In this document: piece by piece, positions 36,480-49,381 of the stretch | Numbering within the stretch: the stretch's first letter is position 1 | How the letters are laid out: each line of letters opens with the position of its first letter | Assembly: GCF_032854445.1 (NCBI RefSeq) | Contig: NC_088307.1 | Span: forward strand, 10,988,017 to 11,052,016 | DNA length: 64,000 nt | From: Liolophura sinensis | Lineage: Eukaryota; Mollusca; Polyplacophora; Chitonida; Chitonidae | Direction: 5' to 3' | Notes under the pieces: model-generated | What the model was told of the DNA's origin: nothing | The model's database searches: none | What the model saw: only the letters and a program-made list of their open reading frames with translations | Made by a program: the position numbers and the translations under genes

Positions 36480-37515
36480 GCGGAAAACAATAGAGCCAGT
36501 GCTTATTTGCCGTAAAAACACACATATCATCAGCAAAATACCATAACACTCATGGCCCCAACAAAATGGCAACATATAGCGAATGTATAGCGTTGAATTA
36601 TAGCCAACTTATCACAGCAAAAGTGCATAGGCCTAGTCTTTACGGTGTATGAGTCGTTCTCTAACATTCGCCTTACATCACGGCCACCACTGGGAAATTT
36701 TATACTGAAATCTCAAACAAAGTCGTGGTCCATTGTGTCAGAGTGATGAGACAGGAGGTGATATCAGAAAATACAAAAAAGTTCTGTCTCAACCTGCGTT
36801 TTTAATAACACTTCATACATATGCGTTCTGTTTATCTAAAATATACACAACATGATTCCAACCAGCACCTGTCCAATTTAATTGATGAACGCTGATTAAG
36901 TAGTTCCGCACGAGGACATCAGTGGTGAGGCTCAGCCATAACAAGCCTACGCGCGTCGCACAGCACTGATGTAATGTGAACGCACAGAACGGCGCATGCG
37001 ATGTAAGGACTATGGGATGTGTTGAATAAATGGGCCATTACAATAAAAAAATAACTAGCGCCCTCCCCCAATCGACCCCTTCACACACACGAAAGTTCCC
37101 CTCCGCCTCCCCCAGTTGACAGTTAGCTGCCCTAAATCTCTGTTTTGTTTCTGTGCTTATTATTGACCAAAATTATAGATTGCTTGCAAACAGTTTTACA
37201 CGGTAGCCCTGTATGTTATTTTGTCAAGTGCGCAAGTCTCCCATTTAGGCTGGCACCATAAAGAGAATCTACATGTGTTCATCGATGTGAAATAAGATAC
37301 AAGGATTAGCTGAATAATCCTAACTAATCGACTTAAGTCTCTATGGTGTGTAGAAATGAGGTCTTTTCATACACCGTGTCATTATAGCTACCCAGAAGTC
37401 ATTTGCGTATATAAGCAGAACTTGGCGAGAGTTGACTCCGGTATGGATTTTTGCCAACGCCTTTAAAAACATAAAAACGCTCAGTTTGTAAACGACGCAT
37501 TTTTATTCAGATATC
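36480..37515. other. Upstream region of the C-type lectin gene
   Basis: No gene recognised. A possible TATA-like TATATAAG lies near 37408-37415, about 100 bp before the lectin ATG, which would suit a core promoter. Confidence 0.35.
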
Positions 37516-40500
37516 ATGTTACTGTTGTTATTATTGTCTCTGGTGCTGAAATATGCTACAGTTTGTGAACCGAGAAACTCTGAAAACATGAGGACTTTTC
37601 AATTTTCACGAAATTTTGACAATAACGACGTTGCACAAGAGCCATGCAAAACTATATCAGGGGGAAATTCTGGAGAGTACCCAAAGTGTTTAATACGAGG
37701 AGCCATGGCCTGTATCTCCGATCCGAACTGCCGGTCATTTGACACAAGCGGTCAAGATCTGCGTTTATACAAATGCACTGAGGGCGACTTTCAGTTAAAA
37801 GGTAGGTAAGGGTTAATAACACAACCCGAAAAATGACATGATCCAGTCACCTTAACTTGATACATGCTTTCAAAAAAAAACATTTGCTGCGCTAAGAAGG
37901 ATTTTGGCCTAAATGATAGGGCACGGTAAGTTTAATGTGGTCTGAAGTTACACATGATCCAGTCAGTTATACATCCTTTCAAAGCAAGATTTGTTGCCCT
38001 GGAAGTGTTTTGGCCCAAATTGCAGTGAACCGTAAGTTTAATATTGTCTAAAATTCGACATGATTCATTCAGTTTTACTTGATATACCCTTTCAAAACAA
38101 GATTTGTTGCCCTGGAAGGGACCTTGGCCTAAATTGCAGTGAACCGTAAGCTTAATATGGTCTGAAATTAGACATGATCCAGTCACCTTTACTTGATACA
38201 TGGCTTCAAAACAAGATTTCTTCCCCTAAAAGAGACCTTGGCCTAAATTGCAAGGTACAGGAACTTTAATATTGTCTGAAAATAGACATGATCTAATCAG
38301 TTTTGCTTAATACATCCTTTGATAAAACAACACCCTGAGCCTTTTCGGCTATATATACCAAAACCTACGATATTTTGTATTCCAGTCAGATTGTGAAACT
38401 GCAGTCAGAAAGAATTCCATGAGAATATCTACAATGAAAGCTTTAATGACAGACTTGAAGGGAAAAGGGAAATTCTGCAGCAACACCCAACAAATTCAGG
38501 GAACACTGTACCTGTTGGACAACCTGCTAGACAAAAATAATAAGAAAATGGTCGGGAATGAAGTTGTAATTGCCCGGACTCGTCTCATCGTATATTCTAG
38601 GGTGTGTATTAACATCGACAATTTCAAAATACGTGGTAAAACACTGCAGACGAAACTCTGAAGTCAAGATTTTACGCGACCAAGTCTCCTGAACTGTGCC
38701 AAACATAGCAACAATTTATTACAATTTACAAGCATAGTGTGGGAAATCAGTGGCGCTGTACTGTGTATGTATGTATCGTATACCATTTCTTGTATAAACA
38801 TGCAGCATGCGATATCTACCTTTCAGTGTTTAAATATAAGTTTTTGTGTATTAAGTACTGGATATTACACATCGTGTATTACACACGTCTCTCTCCCCGA
38901 CATCACGGGAATATGCTGACTACTTCTATTTCAATGAAACTATCTTTCGATATTTTGTATATTTTTGGTCTTTGCCGGAAAATGAGTGTACATATTGTTT
39001 TACCGGTTGACGCCCTGAACAGTGATTGGTTAATTCGCTGATAGTTGGACAGATCTCGTCCATATAGTTCAATCAAAATTATACCATCACCTACCAGTAA
39101 TAAAAAAGAATTAAACGTCGGGGAAACATGGTTAAATTCCTCTTGGAATACACATCAGGACTACCACCGGTTTTTGTTCCATTGTGATAACGTCTCACGA
39201 TTGACAATCTATTTTTCTTGCAAGAAGAAATCCATTGGAATTGTCTTCAGCTAGTGAAAGACACCCTGTCAAGCCTTCTTGTTTGGAATGATTTAACTAC
39301 AAATCGGATATACTACCAGTGGAATGCTTCCAAAGATGCGCTAATATGCATAATGGCAAGGCTGTGGCCCATGCAAAGCTTCTTTTGTCTTCTGTAGAGA
39401 AGGATTACGCTTACGATCTATTGTCTGGAATGGAAGGGAGCGAACAGTATGTCTATGAAAGGAAAGTCTGGACTAAATCCAGCCAAAAACACATGCAATC
39501 AATCGCTTGGAAAAGCCTGCACAGTGCTCAGTGAGACTACAGCATCTGTTATTGTGCTAGCAAAAGCTCTTGTAGGAAGTGACTTACAAGAATGTCACGG
39601 AAGTGTCGAGCTTAAGCCTTCTTGAAAACACCAACGTTTTTCCCGATACAGTTTATCACTATTGTAGAATAATCTCCAACAAGCGAAAAGTGTTGTTTCA
39701 AAGGGCAACTTCCTCGGATTCAAAAATGTCAACAATAAGGTGATATAGATTGTTTTCATACTTCTGCTTCAGAAAGGAACTCTGTTCAGAACGGAGTAGT
39801 TTAGAGATAAACGTTAGTTTTCATATTGGAAATCTTGTACCGACTCAACAGCACATTGGTGTGCAGACATGTATCTGTTATGCCAGAAAGTGGTAGAAAA
39901 CATTACGGACCGACTATGTGTGAAAACGGCAACACCGTTGATCACATCCAAATAATGAAATTATGCGACGTTATCGTTGTACATGTACATCATCTTTTAC
40001 AAAGTGTCATGCGTCCTACATCGGCATGTGTAAACCAAGTCTCCCTACGAGGTATAATAACATTGGATTGTGCTCAATGAGGAACTCCTAAAACTCTTTC
40101 CCGTCTATATCAAGGCGGTCCAAAACCGTGAACACATTTGTTCTTTCCGTTATTACGTCCTCAATTATGGGTGTGTATGTGGTCATAAAAAATATAGGAA
40201 ACACACACGCATTGCAATGTACAGAAGAACACGATCCGTTTAATTGTCATTTGGACCCTTCTGCTCGTCCTTGAGTCTCCCATTAATTATTGAGAATTCA
40301 AACAGAAATGAATTTGTTTGCATCTAGTTCGCTGTGCATTTCGGACGTGGTCTCCAAGACTAACGAGGTATTTTTACAATCACGTTCTCGACAACAAAGA
40401 AACATAGCAACCGACATTTCTTGAACTCTATCGTGCTACTTACAAAATCAATTCTTGTGTTAGAAATATAAATCCTCCTTGTTGGCTAATACTCAGTGGG

Positions 40501-43500
40501 TTACAATGTAACAATGAGAAGGTGACCTTCCGATCATTGCTGCTCAAGGTTTAATGGCTTGACAGTTTAGAGGTATACCCGGTTTGACAATTGGTTCCTC
40601 TCGTCAAAAAGTGAGTAAATGTGAAAATACCATCTTCCTGACACTCAGCAATATTTATGTACTCAAGGTTTGTGGTTTCAGTTTGAAATAATGTAGTGTT
40701 CGCCTATGATAAATGGTTAATGCCTATGCCAATCTTTGCCGGCCAGAACCAATAACAATAAAACAGTTTCCAATACAAATCATATAACATAGAGTTTCCG
40801 AACACATAATTGTCAGCTAGTAAAGGACACATTTTCGATTCCATTCCAATAGTTAGCATTCTCCATTGACGAGATATGTTAATCTGCTGGGTACAAGCTC
40901 TGCCTTGAACAGAAAATTTGTAAATTGCTCCGCACCCACTGTATGCTGGACGCTTGGGGCGATTCACTGGTCAACGTCTCTCGACGCTGAGGCCGTTGTA
41001 ACGTTCTTTGAAGGCCGATTGTCATCCACCAATACGACGTGCATACTGAGCCTCACACGCAGGAAAGCTGGTCAGTAATTTGCCAAGTGTCGGTGGTTTT
41101 ATCTGTGTACTATGGTTTCCGCAATCCAGAATCATAATTTAGTATTCTGGCTTGTGTTTACGTGCATACGCAATAATCCCTCACTTATACGAACGAGATC
41201 AGGTCCATTGATGCAGAGAGGAAACCAGTGTCCATAGAAAGTGACCACCTCCTCCCAGGTACCCGATAAATACCCAAACTTAAATTTGCAGTCGATCTAG
41301 CCAGAGCTAGACTAAAGTTTATGATCTCATTACAGTCAGTTTACCAATGGCTGCGGACAGAACAACGCTCACGGCGAAGGAGCCAATGAGATGACTTAAT
41401 AAATGAAGTTCTTTTCTGACATTTCTGACATAAACGAACATTTCTTAATTTGTTGAGCAATGCGTTAAACGCTCACTTTTCAGTCAAACTCTCTTGTGTG
41501 AAACAGTCAAGCTATTAATATATGTATGCATGTATGCTTGGGGTTTTTACGTTGTACTTCACATTTTTTCAGTCACATGTCGACGAGGAATCATTGGATG
41601 TATGAACATATAGTATGTTCTGGTCACAGGGCGAGCTAGCTCATGTCGCCAAAGCGCTGGCAATGAAATATCATGCCGAAGACAGAAGAGGTGACACCCC
41701 ACCCACATTATACTCACACCAAGCCAACCGTTCCTGTTTCCATGACCCAATCTCCCAGTACTGAGCGCCAAGCGGTGAAGCAACCATTTTTAAAGTATGT
41801 ATTATGGCCCGACCCGAGTTTGATGCCAGGTCTCCCGATTTCGAGGGGATGCCCTAAACCTATGAACCGATTCCTCAATAAATCAGTGTGACTTCTAATG
41901 TATAGCGTTATGTTTTTTTTTCCAGTTCGGTGTCCCTGTGGAAAAGGTATGCTTTATATAAGCCACTTAGATATATGTTATACAGCCAACTCAACAGACC
42001 TCACGTGGAACCAGGCCAACGACGCCTGCGTAGTTAGCAGCGGGCATCTGCTGGATCTCCACACCGAAGAAAGATTCTATGGATTTCTTCAAGCGTTCAA
42101 CGATATAGGTAAGCTTGCAGAGGTTCCGATACAGGTAGGAACACGATTTTTGCAAACCATGGGCTCTTCGAATTAGTACAATGAAGTTTAAAACCTCCTG
42201 CGACAAGGATGCTATCCTTTGAGAAATTCCATCGGATTTGGCCGAATACATGTAGGCCTACATGTAGCTGAGAAGCATCTTGGCAAACATCCTGACAAAC
42301 ATCCCAATTCTAAGACTAAAGCTTTGAAAAGCGCATTCGATATACACATTCGTGTACCAGCTGTCAACCAATAAGGATGTTCTAGATCAATAATTGCAAG
42401 GTTAATCCCCAAAACGACGCTTATCACAAACCACCAGGTAACTAAGAAAGCACATGAAGTGCGAAATTAGGACGGAATTATACAAAGAGAAGCAGTTAAC
42501 AGTTTTCACTGCGCTTTTCAATTTCCAAAAGGATGTATAAACACAAATCACCCCAGAACTAAGAAAGTAAGTAAAGTACGAAATCAGGACCGAGTCATGA
42601 AAAGGGTAGCAGTCAGCAGTTGGCAATGGTATTGAAAAAGTGCAAGGTATGTTGTAGGAGAATGAGTGAAATCAGCATTGAATTCGTGATGTATCTGTTT
42701 ACATAAATGTGCCAGATAGTTTTTTATATCGAACGTGACGATCAAATTCAACATAATAAACATACTGCCCCGAACACAATTTGAATTTTGCTTGTAATCA
42801 TGTCCGTGGGATTTCGTTAGACTATCCATTTGCAAAGCAGGCGAAGAACGCAACTATACATTTTAATATTTCAACAACAATGTAACATGTTAAACAGTGG
42901 CAACAGCGTAACGTGTTGAACATGAGCAACAATATAATGTGTTAAACAATAGCAACTTTTGGGATCACGGCATTAACAGAGTAAGGTACAAAGAAGCAGA
43001 TATGTTAATTACAAATTATTACATGTCAATGAAATTACTGAAAATGATGTATTGTTATCATATTTTATAATCAATCGCGCTGATTGATTCCACGTTCATC
43101 CGGCCGAGAAAGTTTCTCGGTGAAAACTTATTTTTCATGTGCCTTTAAGTGTTTAAGCCTTGTGCAATACAAATTTCCGATTCCGTCAGGGACATCTTCT
43201 GAGAAAGAGTTGAAGGTACTTCCAGCGAAGCATACATATTTCTTGGGTGGCCTAAAAATATTATCATTTGAAAAGTTCCCTCCGCCTTGTGCAGGACGCC
43301 ATGTACACGTACCTGATAAATACCTTGCCAAACATTTTGACAAACACCTGTTTTCACGGAATTAAATGCAATTAAATCTTTGGATGGTATGGTGAGCTTC
43401 ATCTACATTCCTAATGTAGTTCAACAGATATAGTCTTATTTTAAAGCCTTATTTAATGACATTTGCTTCATTTGTAAAATGTTTCTTTCGCTTTGCGTTT

Positions 43501-43724
43501 CCCCTTAAGATTATAAAGGACGGTTTTGGCTGGGAGCTCATTGGGTGACAGACAGACTTCGGTGGATGAACGGTGAAGAACTACCCATGGACGCTCCTTA
43601 CTGGCATGAGAACGAACCTATGAACCCTGTGAACAACTTTGTGGCCCTCAGCAACTGGAGCGGCATATGGGCATTGGATGATCAATACCAATCGAAACGT
43701 TATGGGTTTATCTGTGAATACTAG
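37516..43724 (+). CDS. Secreted C-type lectin with N-terminal PAN/apple-like cysteine region (3 exons)
   Basis: Exons 37516-37801, 41926-42108 and 43510-43724, all GT-AG, phase 1 at both junctions, 227 aa. Exon 1: signal peptide (MLLLLLLSLVLKYATVC) and a short Cys-spaced region (EPCKTISGG, YPKCLIRGAMACISDPNC) resembling PAN/apple folds. Exons 2-3: C-type lectin-like domain, starting CPCGKGMLYISHLDICY, then LTWNQANDACVVSSGHLLDL (helices), FWLGAHWV, a long-loop ENEPMNP where EPN/QPD would sit, NNFVALSNWSGIW and the terminal GFICEY. No TM segment, so secretion is expected. The EPN triplet is replaced by EPM, so calcium/mannose-type binding is uncertain. A missed middle exon is possible but not needed by phase. 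Intron 1 is 4.1 kb. A satellite starts at the stop codon. Confidence 0.8.
37835..38330. repeat. ~118-bp tandem repeats in intron 1 of the lectin gene
   Basis: Four diverged units, each with GACATGATCCAGTCA, CTTTCAAAACAAGATTTGTT, TTGGCCTAAATTGCA and AACCGTAAGTTTAATAT. Confidence 0.85.
38395..40080 (+). other. Cluster of unidentified short open frames in lectin intron 1
   Basis: Frames at 38395-38661 (after a CCAG), 39045-39254, 39319-39534 and 39826-40080 follow each other on the plus strand with stops between. The first includes TLYLLDNLLDKNN, faintly reminiscent of helices in GAIN domains. I recognise nothing firm. They may be pieces of one decayed ORF. Confidence 0.25.
40090..41570. other. 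Lectin intron 1, no feature recognised
   Basis: AT-rich intronic DNA. No gene or clear repeat seen. Confidence 0.4.
41575..41880 (-). repeat. Second dispersed repeat family, copy 3
   Basis: On the minus strand: GCTTGGCGCTCAGTACTGGG, then GTGTGAGTATAATGTGGGTG and CTTCGGCATGATATTTC. It shares the CGGCATG core and the GAGCGCCAAGCG segment with other copies. Confidence 0.5.
42180..43500. other. Lectin intron 2 with small duplications
   Basis: A ~125-bp tandem pair lies at about 42425-42640 (ACTAAGAAAG..CGAAAT-AGGAC), and a diverged duplicate pair at 42210-42310 and 43262-43360 shares TTGGCAAACATCCTGACAAAC. No gene supported. Confidence 0.5.
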
Positions 43725-44618
43725 TCAGATCCGTACATATTAACACGTGATGGGTTTATCTGTGAATACTAGTCAGATCCGTACACATGAACACGTTATG
43801 GGTTTATCTGTGAATACTAGTCAGATCAGTACACATTAACACGTTATGGAGCGGCATATGGGCAGTGGATGATCAATACCAATCGACACGTTATGGGTTT
43901 ATCTGTGAACACTAGTCAGATCCATACGCAATAACACGTTATGGGTTTATCTGTGACGGCTATCCGTACACATTAACACGTTATGGGTTTATCTGTGACG
44001 GCTAGCCAGACCAGTACACATTAACACGTTATGGGTTTATCTGTGAGTACAAGTCAGATCCGTACACATTAACACGTGATGGGTTTATCTGTGACGGTTA
44101 GCCAGATCCCTACATATTAACACGTTATGAGTTTATCTGTGACGGCTAGCCAGATCCGTACACATTAACACGTTATGGGTTTATCTGTGAATAGTAATCA
44201 GATCAGTACACACAAACACCTTATGGGTTTATCTGTGACGGCTAGCCAGATCAGTCCACATTAACACGTGATGCGTTTATCTGTGATTAGTAATCAGATC
44301 CGTACACATTGACACGTTATGGGTTTATCTGTGAATAGGAATCAGATCAGTACACACTAACACCTTATGAGTTTATCTGTGAAGGCTAGCCAGATCCGTA
44401 CACACTAACACCTTATGGGTTTATCTGTGAATAGTAATCAGATCAGTACACACTAACACCTTATGGGTTTATCTGTGAAGGCTAGCCAGATCCTTACTCA
44501 TTAACACGTTATGGGTTTATCTGTGGATACTAGTGACATCCATACACATTAACACGTCATGGGTTTATCTGTAAATACTAGTCAGATCCGTACACATTAA
44601 CACGTCATGGTTTTACCT

Positions 44619-44735
44619 GTGACGGCAGATAAACCCATCACGTGTTAATGTTTTTTTTTTTTTTTTTTTTTTGTTTTATTTACTGGTTTTACGGCCACTT
44701 TCGCCAAAAACACAAAACAACCTGTGACGGCTAGC
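44619..44735. repeat. Poly-T insertion with inverted monomer fragment, copy 1
   Basis: GATAAACCCATCACGTGTTA, the reverse complement of a monomer piece, is followed by about 20 T, TTTTATTTACTGGTTTTACG and GCCACTTTCGCCAAAAAC. The same composite recurs at 46348-46460. Confidence 0.85.
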
Positions 44736-46347
44736 CAGATCAGTACACATTCACACGCTATGGGTTTACCTGTAAATAGTAATCAGATCCGTACACACTT
44801 ACACCTTATGGGTTTATCTGTGAATAGTAATCAGATCAGTACACATTAACACGTTATGGGTTTATCTGTGAATAGTAATCAGATCAGTACACACAAACAC
44901 CTTATGGGTTTATCTGTGAAGGCTAGCCAGATCAGTACACACAAACACCTTATGGGTTTATCTGTGAATAGTAATCAGATCAGTACACATTAACACTTTA
45001 TGGGTTTATCTGTGAATAGTAATCAGATCAGTACACATTAACACCTTATGGGTTTATCTGTGAATAGTAATCAGATCAGTACACACAAACACCTTATGGG
45101 TTTATCTGTGACGGCTAGCCAGATCAGTACACACAAACACCTTATGGGTTTATCTGTGAATAGTAATCCGATCAGTACACATAAACACCTTATGGGTTTA
45201 TCTGTGAATAGTAATCAGATCAGTGGACATTAACACGTTATGGGTTTATCTGTGACGGCTAGCCAGATCAGTACACATTAACACGTGATGCGTTTATCTG
45301 TGAATAGTAATCAGATCCGTACACATTGACACGTTATGGGTTTATCTGTGAAAAGCAATCAGATCAGTACACACTAACACCTTATGAGTTTATCTGTGAA
45401 GGCTAGCCAGATCCCTACACACTAACACCTTATGGGTTTATCTGTGAATAGTAATCAGATCAGTCCATACTAACACCTTATGGGTTTATCTGTGAAGGCT
45501 AGCCAGATCCTTACTCATTAACACGTTATGGGTTTATCTGTGGATACTAGTGACATCCATACACATTAACACGTTATGGGTTTATCTGTGACGGCTATCC
45601 GTACACATTAACACGTTATGGGTTTATCTGTGACGGCTAGCCAGACCAGTACACATTAACACGTTATGGGTTTATCTGTGAGTACAATTCAGATCCGTAC
45701 ACATTAACACGTGATGGGTTTATCTGTGACGGTTAGCCAGATCCCTACACATTAACACGTTATGAGTTTATCTGTGACGGCTAGCCAGATCCGTACACAT
45801 TAACACGTTATGGGTTTATCTGTGAATAGTAATCAGATCCGTACACATTAACACATAATGGGTTTATCTGTGACGGCTAGCCAGATCAGTCCACATTAAC
45901 ACGTGATGCGTTTATCTGTGAATAGTAATCAGATCCGTACACATTGACACGTTATGGGTTTATCTGTGACGGCTAGCCAGATCAGTACACATTAACACGT
46001 GATGCGTTTATCTGTGAATAGTAATCAGATCCGTACACATTGACACGTTATGGGTTTATCTGTGAATAGGAATCAGATCAGTACACACTAACACCTTATG
46101 AGTTTATCTGTGAAGGCTAGCCAGATCCCTACACACTAACACCTTATGGGTTTATCTGTGAATAGTATTCAGATCAGTACACACTAACAAATTATGGGTT
46201 TATCTGTGAAGGCTAGCCAGATCCTTACTCATTAACACGTTATGGGTTTATCTGTGGATACTAGTGACATCCATACACATTAACACGTTATGGGTTTATC
46301 TGTGAATACTAGTCAGATCCGTACACATTAACACGTGATGGTTTTAT

Positions 46348-46460
46348 CTGTGACGGCAGATAAACCCATCACGTGTTAATGTTTTTTTTTTTTTTTTTTT
46401 TTATTTTATTTACTGGTTTTACGGCCACTTTTGCCAAAAACACAAAAAAACCAGTGACGG
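46348..46460. repeat. Poly-T insertion with inverted monomer fragment, copy 2
   Basis: Near-identical to the block about 1.73 kb upstream, showing that a segment of the array was duplicated as a whole after the poly-T insertion. Confidence 0.85.
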
Positions 46461-47374
46461 CTAGCCAGATCAGTACACATTCACACGCTATGGGTTTATA
46501 TGTAAATAGTAATCAGATCCGTACACACTTACACCTTATTGGTTTATCTGTGAATAGTAATCAGATCAGTACACATTAACACGTTATGGGTTTATCTGTG
46601 AATAGTAATCAGATCAGTACACACAAACACCTTATGGGTTTATCTGTGAATAGTAATCAGATCAGTACACATAAACACCTAATGGGTTTATCTGTGAATA
46701 GTAATCAGATCAGTGGACATTAACACGTTATGGGTTTATCTGTGACGGCTAGCCAGATCAGTACACATTAACACGTGATGCGTTTATCTGTGAATAGTAA
46801 TCAGATCCGTACACATTGACACGTTATGGGTTTATCTGTGAATAGGAATCAGATCAGTACACACTAACACCTTATGAGTTTATCTGTGAAGGCCAGCCAG
46901 ATCCGTACACACTAACACCTTATGGGTTTATCTGTGAATAGTAATCAGATCAGTACACACTAACACCTTATGGGTTCATCTGTGAAGGCTAGCCAGATCC
47001 TTACTCATTAACACGTTATGGGTTTATCTGTGAATAGTAATCAGATTAGTACACACTTACACCTTATGGGTTTATCTGTGAATAGTAATCAGATCAGTAC
47101 ACATAAACACCTTATGGGTTTATCTGTGAATAGTAATCAGATCAGTACACACTAACACCTTATGGGTTTATCTGTGAAGGCTAGCCAGATCCTTACTCAT
47201 TAACACGTTATGGGTTTATCTGTGGATACTAGTGACATCCATACACATTAACACGTTATGGGTTTATCTGTGAATACAAGTCAGATCCGTACACATTAAC
47301 ACGTGATGGGTTTATATGTGACGGCAGATAACTGTGAAGGCTAGCCAGATCAGTGGACATTAAAACGTTATGGG

Positions 47375-47725
47375 TTCTGTGTGGATGTTTGCTGAATATT
47401 TCACGTAGTTTAATTGATTCATCATATATAGGGAACATTTGCCGTGGTATAACTGTTTCTATGTGTGGAGGTTTGATGAATATTTCATGTGGTTTGGTTT
47501 ATTCACCACGTGTAGAGCACATTTGCCGTGGTATATGTGCACTTCTGTGTGGATGACTGATGGATAGTTTCAGTGGCCTGATTTATTCACCACGTGGAGA
47601 GCACATTTGCCGTGGTATATGTGCACTTCTGTGTGGATGACTGATGGATAGTTTCAGTGGCCTGATTTATTCACCACGTGTAGAGCACATTTGCCGTGGT
47701 ATATATGTATTTCTGTGTGGATGTT
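47375..47725. repeat. ~97-bp tandem repeats after the satellite
   Basis: Four units with TCTGTGTGGATG, TTCACCACGTGTAGAGCACA and TTTGCCGTGGTATA. The middle two are nearly identical. Confidence 0.85.
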
Positions 47726-47729
47726 AATG

Positions 47730-49110
47730 AAAATTCCCCATGGTTTGTTTTATTCCTCTGTATTTTTAAGGGAATGTTTCCAGTTGTTTTATAGGAAATA
47801 TTTACCTTTGATTATATATGCGGCGACCTCTTCTTTCACAGAGAATATTTCACGTCTTTATTAGGAAACTGTTTCGTGGATTGGTAGGTCTAACGTAAGT
47901 TCTGTCATGTTATAATTTTTTATACAATCTCATACATATTCAGATAAGTTACTACCCAATTCATACCTTTTCCATAATAATTTTAATTTAAAAAACAGCT
48001 ATAAAAACTTTGGATTTTATTATCTATCCCCGTAGAGTTTCATTACAAATGCAAACTTTCTGTGAAGGCTTGAAGCATATTCACATATTATGCAAATACA
48101 TATCAGGTGGAATACATGTGGGTGTAAATACGCTTTAGGTTTACTTGAACTCTCAGAACTCTCAGTCTTTTGCCGTTATATTTGGCATAAAAAGTCTTGT
48201 GTATTACAGAACCACAGAACCTTCACCGTGCTCAATGTTTTCTAGGACATTTCGAGTTTTACCATGTGTATGTGTATGTACTGCTCAATCTTTCACCAGC
48301 CATACAACTGCAAATTCTCGGTCACTGGCGTACGACTTGTTCTTTTCAGTCAGTGCATGGCTAGACGAAATTTTGTCTTTTGAAAAAAGCCATAAATAGA
48401 CCAAGGCGGGTGCAAGCCTATTGATAATCCAGGGCTGTGAAACCATTATGAAAAGGTACTACATGGCAGTGAAAGGTATGGGAGAGACGAGAACTTGTGT
48501 TTACTTGTTTACCACGTGTTTACTCCCGTATGCTTAGGGCCATACAGAGCTATACGTGCACATTATTGAGTGTGTTGTACTAGTAGCCTGTCCGTTGTTG
48601 TGACATGTACAGAGAAGGTCCGGTATAATGCTGCTGCGAGGAATTACTGGATGGGGCAATTTCGGGCACACACATCTGCACGTTTATTTCACTAGGCTAA
48701 GATTGGACTCAGGATGACTCTTGTTACCAAATCATATACACCTGATTTATGCAGGTTACAGATACTGCTGATGAAGGGTGAATACAAGTAGCTGGTGCCT
48801 GCAAGGTGCAGTTTGGATACGCCTCTGCCACAGTGGATATACATGCTTCTTAACGACCGCATGCTGCAAAATTCATAGGTGTTGCTTGTTAGTAAATTAT
48901 TCGCCTTTACCACATCGTGTTCTCTCTTGATGACGACACTATATTATATTCCTAGGTGATGCCTGTTAACAAATAATCAGCCTGTATCAGAGCGGATACT
49001 TTCTCGATGACGACTATTTGTGGTTATATCCATAGGCGTTGCCTGTTTGCAAATTATACGCCAGTATAGCAGGGGATACTTTCTTGGTGACACGCTAGCC
49101 GCACTCACGT
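47730..49110. other. Intergenic, no gene recognised
   Basis: AT-rich. A loose ~55-bp repetition around 48840-49060 shares TAGGCGTTGCCTGTT and GATACTTTCTTGGTGACG-like pieces. Promoter elements of the next gene may lie between 49380 and 49880. Confidence 0.35.
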
Positions 49111-49114
49111 TAAT

Positions 49115-49381
49115 TTTATTTATTTATTTGATTGGTGTTTTACGCCGTACTCAAGAATATTTCACTTATACGACGGCGGCCAGCATTATGGTGGGTGGAA
49201 ACCGGGCAGGGCCCGGGGGAAACCCACGACCATCCACAGGTTGCTGGCAGACCTTCCCACTTACGGCCGGAGAGGAAGCCAGCATGAGCTGGACTTGAGC
49301 TCACAGCGACCGCATTGGTGAGAGACTCCTGGGTCATTACGCTGCGCTAGCGCGCTAACCGTCTGAGCCACGGAGGCCCCC
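49115..49381 (-). repeat. Full-length tRNA-derived SINE
   Basis: The best complete copy, read on the minus strand. Head GGCCTCCGTGGCTCAGACGG with intact A box, B-box-like GAGCTCAAGTCC, full body, and tail GAGTACGGCGTAAAACACCA followed by ATAAATAAAT. Flanks CTCACGTTAAT and CTCAAGTTAAT suggest a 10-11-bp target duplication with one mismatch. Confidence 0.93.

Larger units (their letters stand above)
43697..47350 (+). repeat. 48-bp satellite array (~70 units) seeded at the lectin stop codon
   Basis: Unit: TTATGGGTTTATCTGTGAAT, then AGTAATCAGATCAGTACACA and TTAACACG. Variants carry GACGGCTAGCCAGATC or ACTAGTCAGATCC in the middle. The first unit includes the last codons of the lectin exon (GGGTTTATCTGTGAATACTAG). 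Because 48 is a multiple of three, stop-free runs give a repeating 16-residue frame (MGLSVNSNQISTHKHL), an artefact. Variants recur in a fixed order, giving a higher-order repeat of about 1.73 kb. Confidence 0.95.

Noticed and set aside
43741-47350. CRISPR-like array of regular repeats, or a 16-residue repeat protein
   Set aside because: Units are contiguous 48-bp tandem copies without unique spacers, in an animal genome. The protein frame exists only because 48 is divisible by three, and it is broken by stops in many variants.
49020-49337. 92- and 65-codon frames on both strands
   Set aside because: They are translations of the full-length SINE, with near-identical shadows at 28417-28614.
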